From Cercis canadensis (taxonomy: Eukaryota; Streptophyta; Magnoliopsida; Fabales; Fabaceae): a stretch of DNA of 64,000 nt. A program made the position numbers and the translations under genes. The stretch is taken from NCBI GenBank assembly GCA_003255065.1, contig QAOA01007083.1, positions 22,260 through 86,259 of the forward strand, in the 5' to 3' direction. Below, in pieces: positions 21,285-33,602 of this stretch (within the stretch, counting starts at the first letter, position 1; each line of letters opens with the position of its first letter). The notes under the pieces are model-generated. The model did no database searches and was not told the DNA's origin. It worked only from the letters and a program-made list of their open reading frames with translations.

Positions 21285-22600
21285 CTCTAAAATGCCCTTG
21301 TAACTTGGATCGGTTTCATTATTGTTAAAGGGGCTTTCCAACAAAAACGTTCAAGAGCTTCTTCATGATTTAATCTCGCTACCTCATATATGAATGCTTT
21401 TAACACCGTGAGCACGTAGCAAATTTTTATCCCTTGTGGATACAGTAATTCTGCTACCAGAACCAAACCAATCAATTCCTCAGGCTAATATTTGTAACTG
21501 CTCCAGCTTGGAAACATCATCAAGAATCAAAAGAACTTTCTTTTCTTGAAGCCTGTCTTTTATTATTGAAATTCCTTCTTTGACACTTCCCAACTTGATA
21601 TACTTCTCTCGCAATATATCAACAATCAATTTTCTCTGGAGTTTTACCAAGTCGCGACTATGAATTGAGTTTTCTCTAATATCAGCAAGAAATCACACAC
21701 CTTCAAACTCATAAGCAATCAAATTATGAACAGCACATGCAATTGTTGTTTTTCCTATTCTGCCAATTCCATAAATTCCTACCATGTTGACTCCATCATA
21801 TTTAGTGTCTAGCAGTTTGTTCACTTCTTGCACACGAGATTCCAACCCAATTGGATAATTAGCAACGTGTAAAGGCGTGCATTTAATCCTTTCCATGATC
21901 TCTTCAGTAATTTCATCAATAAACCTATGTTCATACTTATACCTGCCCAAGTACAGAAATTTTTATGAAGCCAAATTAAATGCATAAAACTCATGCCCTA
22001 TTTCATTCACTGGAGCTAAAATCTCACGCAAATAAAGCCTGTGTAAAACAATATACCTTTGTGAAGGTTTGTTTAATTTTCTTTCTTTACTTAGATATTC
22101 ATATTCGTATGAAAGTTATCAGCTAAACTTAGAAAGAAAAATGAAAGATAAAAGATTAATGAACATACCCATGTTCATTAACCCAGCCACCCAAATTAGA
22201 AGCTGCAAACAAAGCTGATCTCCACTTTTACCTCTTCTCCATGTTATGCTTGAATCTTTCCTCATGCTTGTTAAATGCTTATCGATAACACCCTCTTTGA
22301 TGTTGCACATCTGATGGCTCAACTTTGTAAAATACAGGCACTACTACCAACATATATTTCTTTTGGCAATCAAAGATCTTCACAAGCTGTTCTAGACAAA
22401 ATTTTGAGGATGCTTAGTCTTCAGAGAAAACTAAGATGGCCATTCTAGTTCTTCAATTGCTTTGAGAATATCTAGTCTAATTTCTTCTCCTCTAGAAAGC
22501 TCACTCATGAAGGTGCGGATTCCATTTTTACACAAAGCATTATAAAGATTGCCTGTAAAACCAAAGCCCGTTGCTTCACATCGCAAGTGTTAAACAATAG
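21285..22600 (-). pseudogene. TIR-NBS-LRR disease-resistance gene, degenerate (copy 2)
   Basis: Read right to left. TIR pieces lie at 22590-22390 (GFTGNLYNALCKNGIRTFM, RGEEIRLDILKAIEE) and 22330-22160 (AFNKHEERFKHNMEK, KWRSALFAASNLGGWVNEHG). The NBS at 21960-21290 has IGLESRVQEVNKLLD, P-loop GIYGIGRIGKTT (family usually GGIGKTT), kinase-2 KKVLLILDDVS, RNBS-B WFGSGSRI and TRDKNLLRAHGV. Stops interrupt FEGV-x-FLAD, QILA-x-GIDWF and others. The reading runs into a solo LTR at 21284 and resumes beyond it at 19423 as LAVQYCDGL, the GLPL-motif approach, showing the LTR landed inside the NBS. No LRR is recognised. It is an inactive immune receptor, paralogous to the 16260-17500 copy. Confidence 0.85.
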
Positions 22601-23515
22601 CACACTTCTCTAGAGAAATCTAAAATAAAGAAGAAATATCTAAAAAATATAAATAAAACTAATTAGAGTACCAGTCGACTAAACAAAAAGAGTCTAAAAA
22701 TAACATCAAGTCGCTAGAGTCTTCCTTCAATCAACTTTATCACCCACGTGTAAAAACTAAAGAAAACTAGAAGCTACTAACTGACTATGCTTAGATAAAA
22801 TTAAAAAAAAGTCTAGATGCAAAGCCCATCTATACATAGTCGGTTTAGACAAGCCTATAAATAGGGTTTAGTAGCTAATGTAGCAAGTGCAAGAGATAAG
22901 TATCCAGTCTTGTGCTCCTTCCTTCAATTATTAAATCTTTTCTTTCAAGTACTACGAACTATCAACAACCACTTTTTCACGTCACTATTATTTCAAAACA
23001 AACCCACTCATCTACCAATCACATACATGCAATTACACCATTATTGATATCCTCCCATAAACTAACAGTAAGTCCAGTGATTTCCTATGAAAGAGGAAGA
23101 TAGTGCTTGCTCCATCATGATACCTTGATGTATACTACGAACTATGCAAAGGCCTGAGAGAGGGTCCAGGGAATCAGTTAGAGACATGAAGTTCAAGACC
23201 TCAAATTGCGTTATAACTCCCAAGAACAAGTCACCCAAAAAGTCAAACTAAAGATTAAGAATGCGGCGGTTTGAAATTTCCACGAAGTTTCTTTGCAGTG
23301 GTGAAGCAAGAATTGCTGTTGTCGACTTCTACAAGAATATTCAAGTATTTGTTTGAGTAAAAATTCTCAAGATCGAGTCACCCAAAAAGTCAAGATAAAA
23401 AACATGAGCGCAGCGCTGTACAATTTCCATGAAGTGTCTTTGCAGTGACGAAGCAAGAATTGCTAGCTGGTGTCGTCAACAAGAATATTTAAGTAGCTTG
23501 CTAGCTCGTGTCAAC
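22601..23515. other. Unclassified region with a TATA box and a two-copy repeat
   Basis: CCTATAAATAGGG at about 22854-22866 sits in promoter- or LTR-like sequence. A two-copy direct repeat follows: TCACCCAAAAAGTCAA at 23231 and 23378, with GAAGCAAGAATTGCT in both, period about 147. No coding domain is recognised. It may be an LTR-element relic, but no ends or target duplication were found. Confidence 0.4.
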
Positions 23516-23645
23516 TAGGGATGACAATGAGGCAGGGCGGGGAGTGGTGCTTTTTCCAAGACCCTGACACGGATATTTCCCCCATCCCCGTCTGCGGTGG
23601 TGGGGGAAATCTCCCCCTTTCCCTGACGGGGATCTACCCAGAAAA
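23516..23645 (+). mobile_element. Orphan hAT-like terminal region
   Basis: Begins TAGGGATGACAATGAGGCAG and continues as GC-rich GGGG/CCCC sequence, typical of a common plant hAT group whose ends read TAGGGATGACAATGGGGC. The same 14-base end occurs inverted at 48875. No matching right end was found nearby, so this is a truncated relic. Confidence 0.5.
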
Positions 23646-23925
23646 ATGATGAACCTTAAGTACACAAAAGCAAGAGCTAATTGCTCAACTAGAAAAATAA
23701 AGTACATAGCGACACATCTAATTGAAAACAACCAAAGAGTAGCGTAAATACCATTTTTCATTAAGAAGCAAATCAGGAATTGTTGATTATTACAAGAGAA
23801 AACTAAAGAACTGAAAATAACGCATGCAAAACAAGAAGTAATTCCCTCAAGAAGTAGACAATGTTGGACAGTGAGACTTTGACCCTCCCAACTCCTAAAC
23901 AACCAACCTTATGCATGCGGTAACT

Positions 23926-23927
<2 letters not shown>

Positions 23928-23962
<35 letters not shown>

Positions 23963-23980
23963 ATATAATATAATATAATA
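23928..23980. repeat. (AT)n then (ATAAT)n microsatellite
   Basis: About 15 AT units run directly into about five ATAAT units. Confidence 0.95.
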
Positions 23981-24021
23981 TTCTTCTTTCTTTATCTTTT
24001 ATAAATCATTGATTGGCAGCA

Positions 24022-24408
24022 AAGACTTGGTTTTTTGATATAAATATTATATTTTGACAATTTATTATAATATTGTAGTTTTTTTATTTTAAAAAAATAA
24101 ATGTTAGCAAGTGAGACTTATTGAAACGCCACATGCCATGTAGCTTGTTCCTTGAAAACATGTCGCATGACATGTTGAGTGTTCGGTGGGCTCTAGTACC
24201 TGCAAAAAGATATTTGACTTTGCAAATGAAACACAACACATGCTATATGACATATTTTCAAAGAACATAAAACATGCGTGTAACGTGTCCGGTATGTCTC
24301 ATTTACTGATATTTATTTTTTTAAATAAAAAATTATAATACTAAAATAAATAATTTTAAAACTATAAGAGTAAATAAGTTGTCAAAGTCAAAAAATCCAA
24401 AGACTTAC
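24022..24408. mobile_element. Inverted-repeat MITE upstream of the LRK10-like gene
   Basis: The two halves pair imperfectly over about 100 bp each (AGACTTGGTTTTTTGA on the left; AGTCTTTGGATTTTTTGA when the right end is reversed), with inner AAAAAAATAAATGTTAGCAA and its counterpart. No clear target duplication was found. It ends about 250 bases before the receptor-kinase start codon, so it could carry promoter elements. Confidence 0.5.
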
Positions 24409-24658
24409 TCCCATAACAGAATGATATGTCATAAGTTCAAACCTAACGCGGGGTGGTTGGCACTACTTTGTCTTGGCGGGGCAGCGGTCAAACTTATACC
24501 CTAAAATGGGGTAAGACATAGTTGGAAGACTTTGACAAAATATTTAGACAAATTTGTGTAATCAATCTTAAGTTGCATTGGTGTCTCTCTGTCTCTCACA
24601 GAACACCCTCCCATATGTAAATAAAATGTTGTGAGGAATTAATTCATCTCTTCTGAAA

Positions 24659-27600
24659 ATGGCTTCCCACTCACAGCCTTTCTCCTTCCCTCCTCTGCTT
24701 CTTTCATACATGGTAATAATACTCTTCATTTTACTTAATGTGACTCCCTATGTAGACTCCTTCGATTATTTTTCAAGTTGTGCCAATAAATTCAGCTGCG
24801 GAAACTTGAGGAATGTTAGTTTTCCTTTCTGGGGAGATGGCCGTCCAGAAGCATGTGGCCACCCTGGGTTCTTTCTCGAGTGCGATTCAAATATCTCCTA
24901 CATAACCATCAACAATATCAAGTACTTCGTAAAGGAAGTTCAACCAGAGAACTATACTCTGAAAATTGCAAGATTTGATTACTTGAAAGGACTATGCCCA
25001 TCGCAATTTCAGAGCACTAGCCTTGATCATAACCTGTTTAATTATGTGCCTGTCTATCGAAATCTTACTCTGTACTATGGTTGTAATTTTTCAGTTGCTT
25101 CAAACTGGAAAGGATATTTTGATTGTCCAGTAAATGGGGTTGCTGGTAGATATGCCTATCCCCAGTTGGGGGCCTATGGTCCAGCTACTGGGTGGTGTAC
25201 AATTAGCGTGGTTGTTCCAATTCTTTCTACATTTACTGTGCTTGATATTGAAAATGCAACAGGGGAGGTAGTGAGAGAAGGATTTGAAGTGCAATGGATA
25301 GTGGGTATTGAAGAATGTGATAAGTGTCATATAACAGGGGGAGTTTGTGGTTATGATTATAAGTTAAATCAAACAGCATGCTATTGCAAAGGTTCAGATT
25401 CAGGGTCAAGAAGTTGTCCTCTCTTACCAGATACAGATGCCAAAGCGCCTCAAGGTACGTCTAAGATACTATAGCAAGTAGCAATCGCATTTTTCTTTTA
25501 TATTTTTATCAGTAAGTGACTTGTTTAATTTGCTGAATGATCCTCTAATCCTAGATCATACAGTATATAGAAGTCTTTGTTAACCAAAAGGAAAAGAGAA
25601 AGTAATTTCACTTGATCATACAATAGATTGCCTCTAATCCGAAGGATAGTTCTTTATGATGTGGCTAATTCATAGTATATATATGTAAGTTTTGTTCTTT
25701 GTCATTTGGCCCTTGTTGGCCCTTGTTAGCCTTGAAAATTTCCAAGGACACATTTTCTGCCCTTGTAGGGGTCCAAATTAATGGTTCCCACACCGCATAT
25801 TCATTGCACTTCTTATTTTCTTAGAGGTACCATGGGCCTATATTGTTAGAGAATGATACCTGTACACCTAAGTGTAAAGCTATAGAGAATATGAGCCTTG
25901 CATAAGTGTTTGAATGGGAGTCGAATCATCTGATTTGGTGAAATAATTTTACATTCCCTAAAATCACGTCGTCTAGTCCTTTCATAAGAAAAATATCTCT
26001 ATTTGTTCAATCACTAAATTACTCACATCTATGTGTAAACAACCACTTAATTATTACAGTCCTAACTCCCAAAAAAATGTGGGATAACCATGCTTGACTT
26101 TCATCTGCCTTCACTGCTTTGTGCGGTTGTGATTGCTCAAGTCATCCTAGAAATCCTTCTGAAGTAGATGGCTTTTTGCTCAGGCTTTTTAATACAACCA
26201 TTTAGTATTTCAGAATGCAGAGCCTCTTTTTCCTTTCAAACCCAATAAAAAATTTGTGAAAAGCAGTGCAATTTGAATTGGATACCTGCTCTTGTGTACT
26301 GGCACTATAGTTCTAGTGTTGATTATTCTGCTTCTAGCAAAATTTCTCAACACTGAAAGTGTCATCAGCTAGATAATCATGACACTTACCAACATCTTTC
26401 TCAGTATCATTCGACAGAGAAAGTTGCTTTGGCTACTAATCACACTTGAAGTCCCACATCAGAGTATAAATTAACAACTTAATTCAAAAACTAGAATTAG
26501 TTCTTTTATTTTATTTTTCTCTACAACATTCAAACTTAAAATATCTATTTTAATTCCATTCTTCCCTTACCACCTAAGTTACATCCTAGTAGCATAGATT
26601 TTGATTAAAAAGAATATAGACCATAGCTATCATATTTGCTACACCCCTCTAAACCGCACTCTTAGTATTATGTTTTGGATTATTGTATGGGTACCACATT
26701 AACTTACATGTTTGGAATTCTGGTTCTCGTACTGTGTATTAGAGTGATCTGAACGTGAATTTTGTAACTATAGTTATTTTTGTTTTTGGCCATAATCTTT
26801 TAGCCTTTAATCTTTGAGTTGTTGGATGCTTTAATATTTTTTTTTTTTGTTTTACTGCACAACAGAGATTGTCTATCTTCTTTTCCACAATCCATCCAAT
26901 CCATTAATTATTATTTTTTAGTTAGTTTTGTAGTCATAGCAAGTGCTTCAATCAGATGTTCATTCTATTGTTTGTTTTCCCGTCTTAATATTCATCTTTC
27001 TCTGTAGGCCCCATTTTATTTATGTTTTCTAAAGTTTGACTATTCAAGTAGTCCACACATGAAAAAACAAATAATTCTTTACAAAGCTATGAACGAATTA
27101 GTCCACTTTGGTACACAAGTTATATGATCTTGGAAATAAAATATTCTTTTCCGTGTTCCTCATGCTCACGATTTGTCCTTCATTTATTGTATAAATTTGA
27201 GTTTCATATAGTTTTCTGAGCAGTTTCGGAAAGTCACTTTTGGATTGACCCTGTCTACCTTCTTGAAAGGGTGATACTTTAGTGACTTCGAAATTAAACA
27301 AGCTAGACTTTTTGTGCGTATTTACCTGGTCTTTAAATTTACCAGAAAATTCATAGTGTGGAAATTTCCCAGAAACATCAATAAGTTTTAGTAAGCCAAA
27401 TAACCGGTTTTTTGAGATAGGACTTCATAATAGCTTATTCCTATTTCTCAAGAATGATTTTGAACTGTTTCATCAAGCATCTGAATCTGATACTACTTCT
27501 TCATTTCCTTAAGAAAAGAGTCTGACTGGGCCAGAAAATTTCTTTCTTTCTTTCCTCTTTTTGCCTCGACATTAACGCCCTTCAGCATATATTACGTTTG

Positions 27601-30396
27601 CATTTGCTGCATCACCTCTCTAGTTTCTGGGGGATGATTGCAGATAGAACAGTAGATATTATTAGGAAGAAGTGAGTGGCATTCTTGTTCTCCTTTCCAA
27701 ACATAGGTTACCTTCTTTGACTACAATTAGACTTATTTTGTCCCTTTCTTTGGTCCACTGGCATAGTCTATTACATCTTTTCTTTTTGCATGCCCTCGTT
27801 TAGTAAATCCATCAAAGCTATGTGGTTAAAACACTTTTATTCACCTTTACTTACACTCAGGTTCTATTTCCCACGATTAAATTAATAGCAATCAATTTCC
27901 AACTTGAGTTGTTCTTTCTGAAGCCATCTACAACAAATTGCACCTTTTCTCACTCTACTAGGCTTTGAATGACCTTCCAATTGATTATGTAGTCCTGCTT
28001 ATCGTCCAAAATATGGAAAAGTATCTGATACCATTGTTTTAACAACTGATAAAAAGATATCTTAAATTTTCAATATAATTTTTTCTTGTTCGAATCCTCA
28101 TGTCATCCCTCTTTCTACTCTTAAAGGTTTTAGAATAATCGATTCTTTACACCGTACTAGTTAGGAGTTTAAAATTATCACCCAATCTTAGAAGTAAAAA
28201 TCATTTTTGAGCCTTTATGACTTTAAATTTTGTGATAAAGGGATAAATAAGTTATTAATTAGTGCATCCCTATTTTTTTTTTTATAGATATTAAATTATT
28301 TTTAGGTCTTTACCTAATATCTTAACTTTTTGGGAGAGTTAGTTTCTTGACATGTCATCATAACTCTCTTTGAAGTAGTTAGGAGCTTGCACTTTGTCCA
28401 TTGTTCAAATTCAAAGAGCTTTCATGTGAGAGTGTTTTTATATAAAATAAAATAAAATCTATTCTATTAGTGAGATATTCTAAATGTACTTACAGAATTT
28501 ATATATTATTGTCACAACACAAATTTTGACTCTCTATACGTGCGGAAATTGCAAATTGAAAAGTAGAAAAGGATAACTATCAATAAAACCTGTGTTCAGT
28601 ACTGAAACTGTAAGGTTAATAATTTTTAGACTATTAAACTATAAATGATGTAGAAAAGAAAATACTGACAATAGAATATTCACAATTAAAACCAATAATT
28701 TTACTCGCATATTTCATAATCTAAAGCGTTTTTAATTTGGACATCATCATTGTTCTAGTATAATTATCATGGCGACGTACATTTCATAGACAACTGAGTT
28801 CATTGTGCAGTTTTTGTACGATGACCAAATGTTTAAGAGTTTGAGAAAAGTTTTTATATAAATATACAAAGGACTCTAGCAATATGGAAGCAGGACCAGC
28901 AGGCAACTGAAAATGTTGCAACTAAATGCTTTAGCAGGAAAAAAAAACTGCTGCTGCATGCATGTCAGGAAGTGGAGTTGATGTATAATTTATATGCTTT
29001 GTATTTATGATTTTTGCACGTTAATGTGAACTCTAATGCCCCCAATAACCTCTGCATAATTTCTTGTACTAGTTGAAGGATCATCTTCTGGGAAGCTAAA
29101 TGGAAGGATTATCATTGCTATTGGTAAGTATTATGGCAATTTCTCCTGTAATTTGTGTTGGGAAAACATCTTCCCCATTTTTTAAATATTTGTTCATGAT
29201 CTTTGTAAGTTTTGACCATTCTTTGCATGCTGACAGGCTTATCGGCAGGTGGAACTGGGATTGTTATAATCTCTGCTGTGATTATTTGTAACCGTAAGAA
29301 ATGTTTCAGAAAGATCATTAAGAAGAAAGGAAAATTTCATGATCACAATGTTGAGAAATTGATGGAATGTTATGGCTCTTTGGTACCAAGGCGGTACACT
29401 TATTCAGAAGTGAAAAGGATGACAAACTTGTTTGCAAATAAACTAGGGCAAGGGGGATATGGCATTGTGTACAAAGCGAGCCTGCCTCCAGATGGTCATC
29501 TTGTGGCAGTAAAACTACTAAGTGAGTCTAAAGGCAATGGAGAAGAATTTATAAATGAAGTTGCAAGTATTAGCAGAACATCACATGTCAACATAGTCTC
29601 TCTTTTGGGATTTTGTTATGAATGGAATAAAAGAGCACTCATTTATGAATTTATGCCTAACGGTTCATTGGATAAGTTCATTTACAAAAGAGGGTCTCCT
29701 AATGCAATCTGTAGTTTGGAGTGGAAGACAATGTTCCAAATTGCAATTGGCATTGCTCAAGGACTAGAATACTTGCATCGAGGATGTAATACAAGAATTC
29801 TTCATCTTGATATCAAACCCCAAAATATTCTTTTGGATGAAGATTTTTGTCCAAAAATCTCTGATTTTGGACTAGCTAAAATATGCCAGAAGAAGGAAAG
29901 CATCGTGTCTATAAAGGGAACAAGAGGAACTATAGGGTTCATTGCACCAGAAGTATTCAGTCGAACATTTGGTGGAGTTTCTCATAAATCTGATGTTTAT
30001 AGTTATGGCATGTTGGTGTTGGAAATGGTTGGAGGAAGAAAGAATTTCGACAATGGAGGGTCGCATACAAGTGAGATGTATTTTCCGGATTGGATTTATA
30101 AGGACCTTGAGCAAGGCAATATTCTTAGTAGAAATATGTCCATCACAGATGAGGAAAACGAGATTTTAAGGAAGATGACTTTGGTGAGTCTATGGTGCAT
30201 TCAAACAAATCCATCAGATAGGCCATCAATGAGTAAAGTAGAAGAGATGTTACAAGGACCCCTTGAGTCATTGCCATTTCCACCAAAGCCGTTCTTGCAT
30301 TCTCCTCCTAAGTCATCCCTACAATGTTCAGATGGATCTTCCACCAATATGCAGGACATAAACTCAAGAAGCACTCAAGATGGTTCGCAAGAATAA
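24659..30396 (+). CDS. LRK10-like receptor-like kinase, complete (type-A ectodomain)
   Basis: Three exons: 24659-25454, 29073-29123 and 29237-30396, totalling 2007 nt or 668 residues. Junctions are CAAG/GTACGT, CTAG/TTGAAGG, ATTG/GTAAGT and GACAG/GCTTATC. Residues 1-35 are a signal peptide ([19 protein letters not shown]). Next comes the Cys-rich GUB_WAK_bind ectodomain ([27 protein letters not shown]), then a WAK-associated C-terminal Cys cluster ([21 protein letters not shown]). Exons 2 and 3 encode a transmembrane span (IIIAIG plus [13 protein letters not shown]). The kinase has [17 protein letters not shown], a non-RD catalytic loop [20 protein letters not shown] and IAPEVFSR. Such kinases sit in the plasma membrane; family members are linked to rust resistance and ABA or stress signalling. 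The 3.6-kb first intron is long. All key kinase residues are present, so I judge it functional. Confidence 0.9.
25455..29072 (+). other. First intron of the LRK10-like gene
   Basis: A 3.6-kb intron, GTACGT to CTAG. Its start resembles the sequence following the other type-A exons (39006, 57531, 63329). A stretch near 28440-28560 resembles the introns around 43870-43960 and 39300/58390, including what may be a decayed copy of the MITE seen at 43665. No type-B exon or other gene is seen inside it. Confidence 0.6.
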
Positions 30397-30539
30397 ACAG
30401 TCCAAAGATTTGAATTTCTGAGGAAATGGGATTGTTATTTTTCGTTTTGTTAATATGATTCCCAGGAAACCTTAAGATGTAATTGTTATAGAACTGTTAC
30501 TTATAATTGAATCAAAGATTAAACGCATCATCTTCCAGA
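30397..30539 (+). other. Short spacer between kinase stop and next ectodomain exon
   Basis: Only about 143 bases separate the TAA of the complete kinase from the start of the next, broken type-B ectodomain. The usual type-B upstream sequence (as at 40150 and 58830) is missing, so that exon lost its promoter. Confidence 0.6.
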
Positions 30540-30990
30540 ATGAAAACTTTACTTTACCCATCATCTTCTATTTTCTTTCTTTCGGTTGTTGTATTCATCT
30601 CAATCAATGTTCCCACTTTCCTTTGTGCGGATGATGAAAGGTTTACGAATTGCAATAAGGCTATTAGCTGTGGAGGCATAAGCAACAACAAGTATCCTTC
30701 TGGGGATTAAACAGAGAAAACTACTGTGGCTAGTCTGAATTGGAGGTGAAATGCGAAAGCAATATCCCAAAGTTAACTATCAGCTCCGTAACTTGCCGGA
30801 TTCTTGCTTGGAATCCGGACGGGAAAAATATCACAGTTGCTAGGGACGATTATTGGGGATACTTTTTGTCCAAGTGGTTACAGAAACTTCACCTTTGATG
30901 TCACTATGTTCAAATATATTGACGGGATTCAATACATGACGCTATTCTATAAATGCAATAGTACTTTTGTTCAAATCAATAAGCTTCCTT
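30540..30990 (+). pseudogene. Type-B LRK10-like ectodomain exon, broken and 3'-truncated
   Basis: Begins MKTLLYPSSSIFFLS, with a signal peptide and FTNCNKAISCGGISNN, matching the type-B exons at 40243 and 58926. One base is missing in the segment encoding YPFWGLN, which shifts the frame into an early stop; a further stop replaces a residue where the relatives have CGQPELE. Homology ends near 30990 after a segment like LFYKCNSTFVQINKLP, so the last third, including the Cys cluster and splice donor, is gone. No kinase exon belongs to it. It is a dead ectodomain cassette. Confidence 0.85.
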
Positions 30991-31655
30991 ATATACGTGG
31001 GAGGTTCGCACTACTTTCCCTTTGGTGAGGCAAGTGTGAAGCTTGTACCTAATATAACTGGACTGCCTAGCGGGCATGCCTGGCGGACCTGATAGGTGGG
31101 GTGGTGGGCACTAAAAAAGGGGCCTATGCCAACTTAATAAGGTGTCAATCTTTCGAGTCCCACAATGCTAATGATTCCCCACCGGTGGATGGTAGCCCCC
31201 TCAACCCCTTTTTAACTGAGTAAAAAATTATTTAGTAGGTTTTCAAGTCATGTGAAATTGTACTAATGGAATTTTAACTAGAATTAAAAAAAGAATTAAA
31301 TGCTGGAAGATTTAGTTGGAAGAGTTTGACAAAATATTTGGATTGCAGTTGATAGACTATTTTGTGTAATGAATCTTAAGTTACACTGAAAAGGCCGACC
31401 TCACTCATATAATAAGTGAACCCTATATTCATAATAAACTTCGTGGCACTTATTATAATTCATAAACTCCTCATTAGTCAAGTATACCATCCAAACATTT
31501 CCTAGTGACACTTCCTGTCCTTTTCTTTCAAGCCATTTTCTTCCTTCCTTAATACTTAGTTGTTGCAATCTACTGTTTCTCTCTCTGTCTCTCACAGAAC
31601 AACCTCACCATATGTAAATAAATTGTTGTGAGGAATTCATTCATCTATTCTGAAA
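30991..31655 (+). other. Upstream region of the next type-A module
   Basis: 31315-31655 is similar to the 200 bases before the complete gene's start codon (TTTGACAAAATATTTGGATT, TCTCTGTCTCTCACAGAACA, CATATGTAAATAAA, TTGTTGTGAGGAATT), interrupted by an unrelated ~170-base stretch at 31400-31575. This is a duplicated promoter. No other gene is seen. Confidence 0.6.
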
Positions 31656-33349
31656 ATGGCTTTCCACTCGCACCTTCTCCTTCTCTCCTATGCTTCTTTC
31701 ATGCATGATAATACTCTTCATTTTACTTAATATGACTCCCTATGGAAACTCCTTTGATTATTTTTTGAGTTGTGCCAATCAATTCAGCTGCAGAAACTTG
31801 AGGAATGTTGGTTTTCCTTTCTCGGGAGATGGCCGTCCAGAAGGGTGTGGCTACCCTGGGTTATATCTCAAGTGCACTGCAGATTTGACCTACATAACCA
31901 TCAACAACATCAACTACCTTGTGAAGGAAGTTCACCCAGAAAACCATACTCTGAAAATTGCAAGAGTTGAGTACTTGAAAGGACTATGCCTATCGGAATT
32001 TCAGAGCTTTATTAGCCTTAATGTCCTTCACCAATTTCAGAACACTAGCCTTGATGTTCTTGATCATAACCTCTTTGATTATGTTTCAAGCTATCAAAAT
32101 CTTAGTCTGTTGTATGGTTGTAATGTTGGAGTTTCTTCAAACTTGTCGGGACATTTTGATTGTCCAGTAAATCGGGTTGCTGATAGATATGCCTATCCCT
32201 TGTTGGGGGCTATGGGTTCAACTCGTGGGTATTGTACATTTACTATGGTTGTTCCAGTTCCTTCTACATTTACTGTGCTTAATATTGCAAATTTGCAAGC
32301 AATGGAAGAGGCAGTGAAAGATGGATTTGAAGTGAAATGGATAGTGGGTTGATGAATGAATTTTATGTCCATGATTTAGGTACTTTTCACTTAGTATTTA
32401 GTTTATTTTTGAGTGATTTAGTAGTTTTAATTGATTGATTATGTGTTTATGTTGTAGGAAATGAGATTTTGGTAAAAACGAACAAGTTTGGTGTTAATTG
32501 AGGCTAAGAAGAGGAGATTTCAGTGACAAAGCTGAGAGGAGGGTGCCTAGACGCCCAACTGTTGAAGAACCAAAGGGTGAAAGGAGAGGGCCTAGGTGCC
32601 CATACCAGCGCCTAGGCACCCAGATGTAGGACCTAGGCGCCTGGGACCTGTCCTAAACGGTTTTTTATTAATTTTCCTATTTTTTGTAGATTTTGAGCCC
32701 CAAAATGATTCTTAATGTAGTTAGACTTCCTAAGACTTATAAATAGATAAATTTAGGATTAGATTAGGGTTCTCAATTAGTTACCACATGTTCTAAATCT
32801 TGGGAGAGCAAGGAGAAGAAATTGAAGGCTTGGAGTTGGAGATTCGACGACGGTTGTTTATCACCATGAGTTTTTCTTTCCTTTTCTTCTTGAATCATGT
32901 TTAGAATTTGTGTTAGGATGTTTTTATCTTTGGTCATGAATTAATTTTCTTTCTAGGACTACGATTTAGCCTAAATATGAATGATTGTATTTTCTTATAG
33001 TAATTAATCTATGGATTTTCTTTTCTAATTGAATGTTATATTCTACACTTAATGGCTCTAATTAATTGGCCATTAGTTAGATGATTTGTTAGAATTATGT
33101 GTCTAGTTCATTGGGTAGAGTACTATAGATTGCATGTAGGATAGAGATATACCTACATAATTTGTGTAGTCGCTAAAAAAAATCTATAGAATTGAATGAA
33201 TTTTCTAGTTATTCGTAATTCACATAGAGATATAGTGAGTTCATAACTTGAGAATATTTTCATTAGACCTTGAGAGAAGCTAGTGAATAGTATAAGGAAT
33301 CTTAACTATCAATTAGGAAAATAATTCTAGATTAAGGATATAAGTAATG

Positions 33350-33602
33350 TGAACAAAGAGGCTTAAGGAATGAATTCTCCTTGTTATCTTTATAATCTTG
33401 AAATTACAGAATATATACACTAAAGTCAGCCTAATTCTAGGAGTAATAAAAGGAAAGATTGAGGAAATTACTCTTAACCTACTAAACCTATCAATCAGGG
33501 ATTCCCTGATTAGTAAACACATTTACAGCACAATTACAACTAATTACATTAAATTCTTAATCACATTAAATGCCCATTAATGACCCCAGATACTCTCCAA
33601 CA
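33350..33602 (-). repeat. Left (3') LTR of the Copia element
   Basis: 253 bp, from TGAACAAAGAGG to CTCTCCAACA. It pairs with 38352-38604 at about 93% identity by eye. The polypurine tract abuts it on the inside. Confidence 0.9.
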
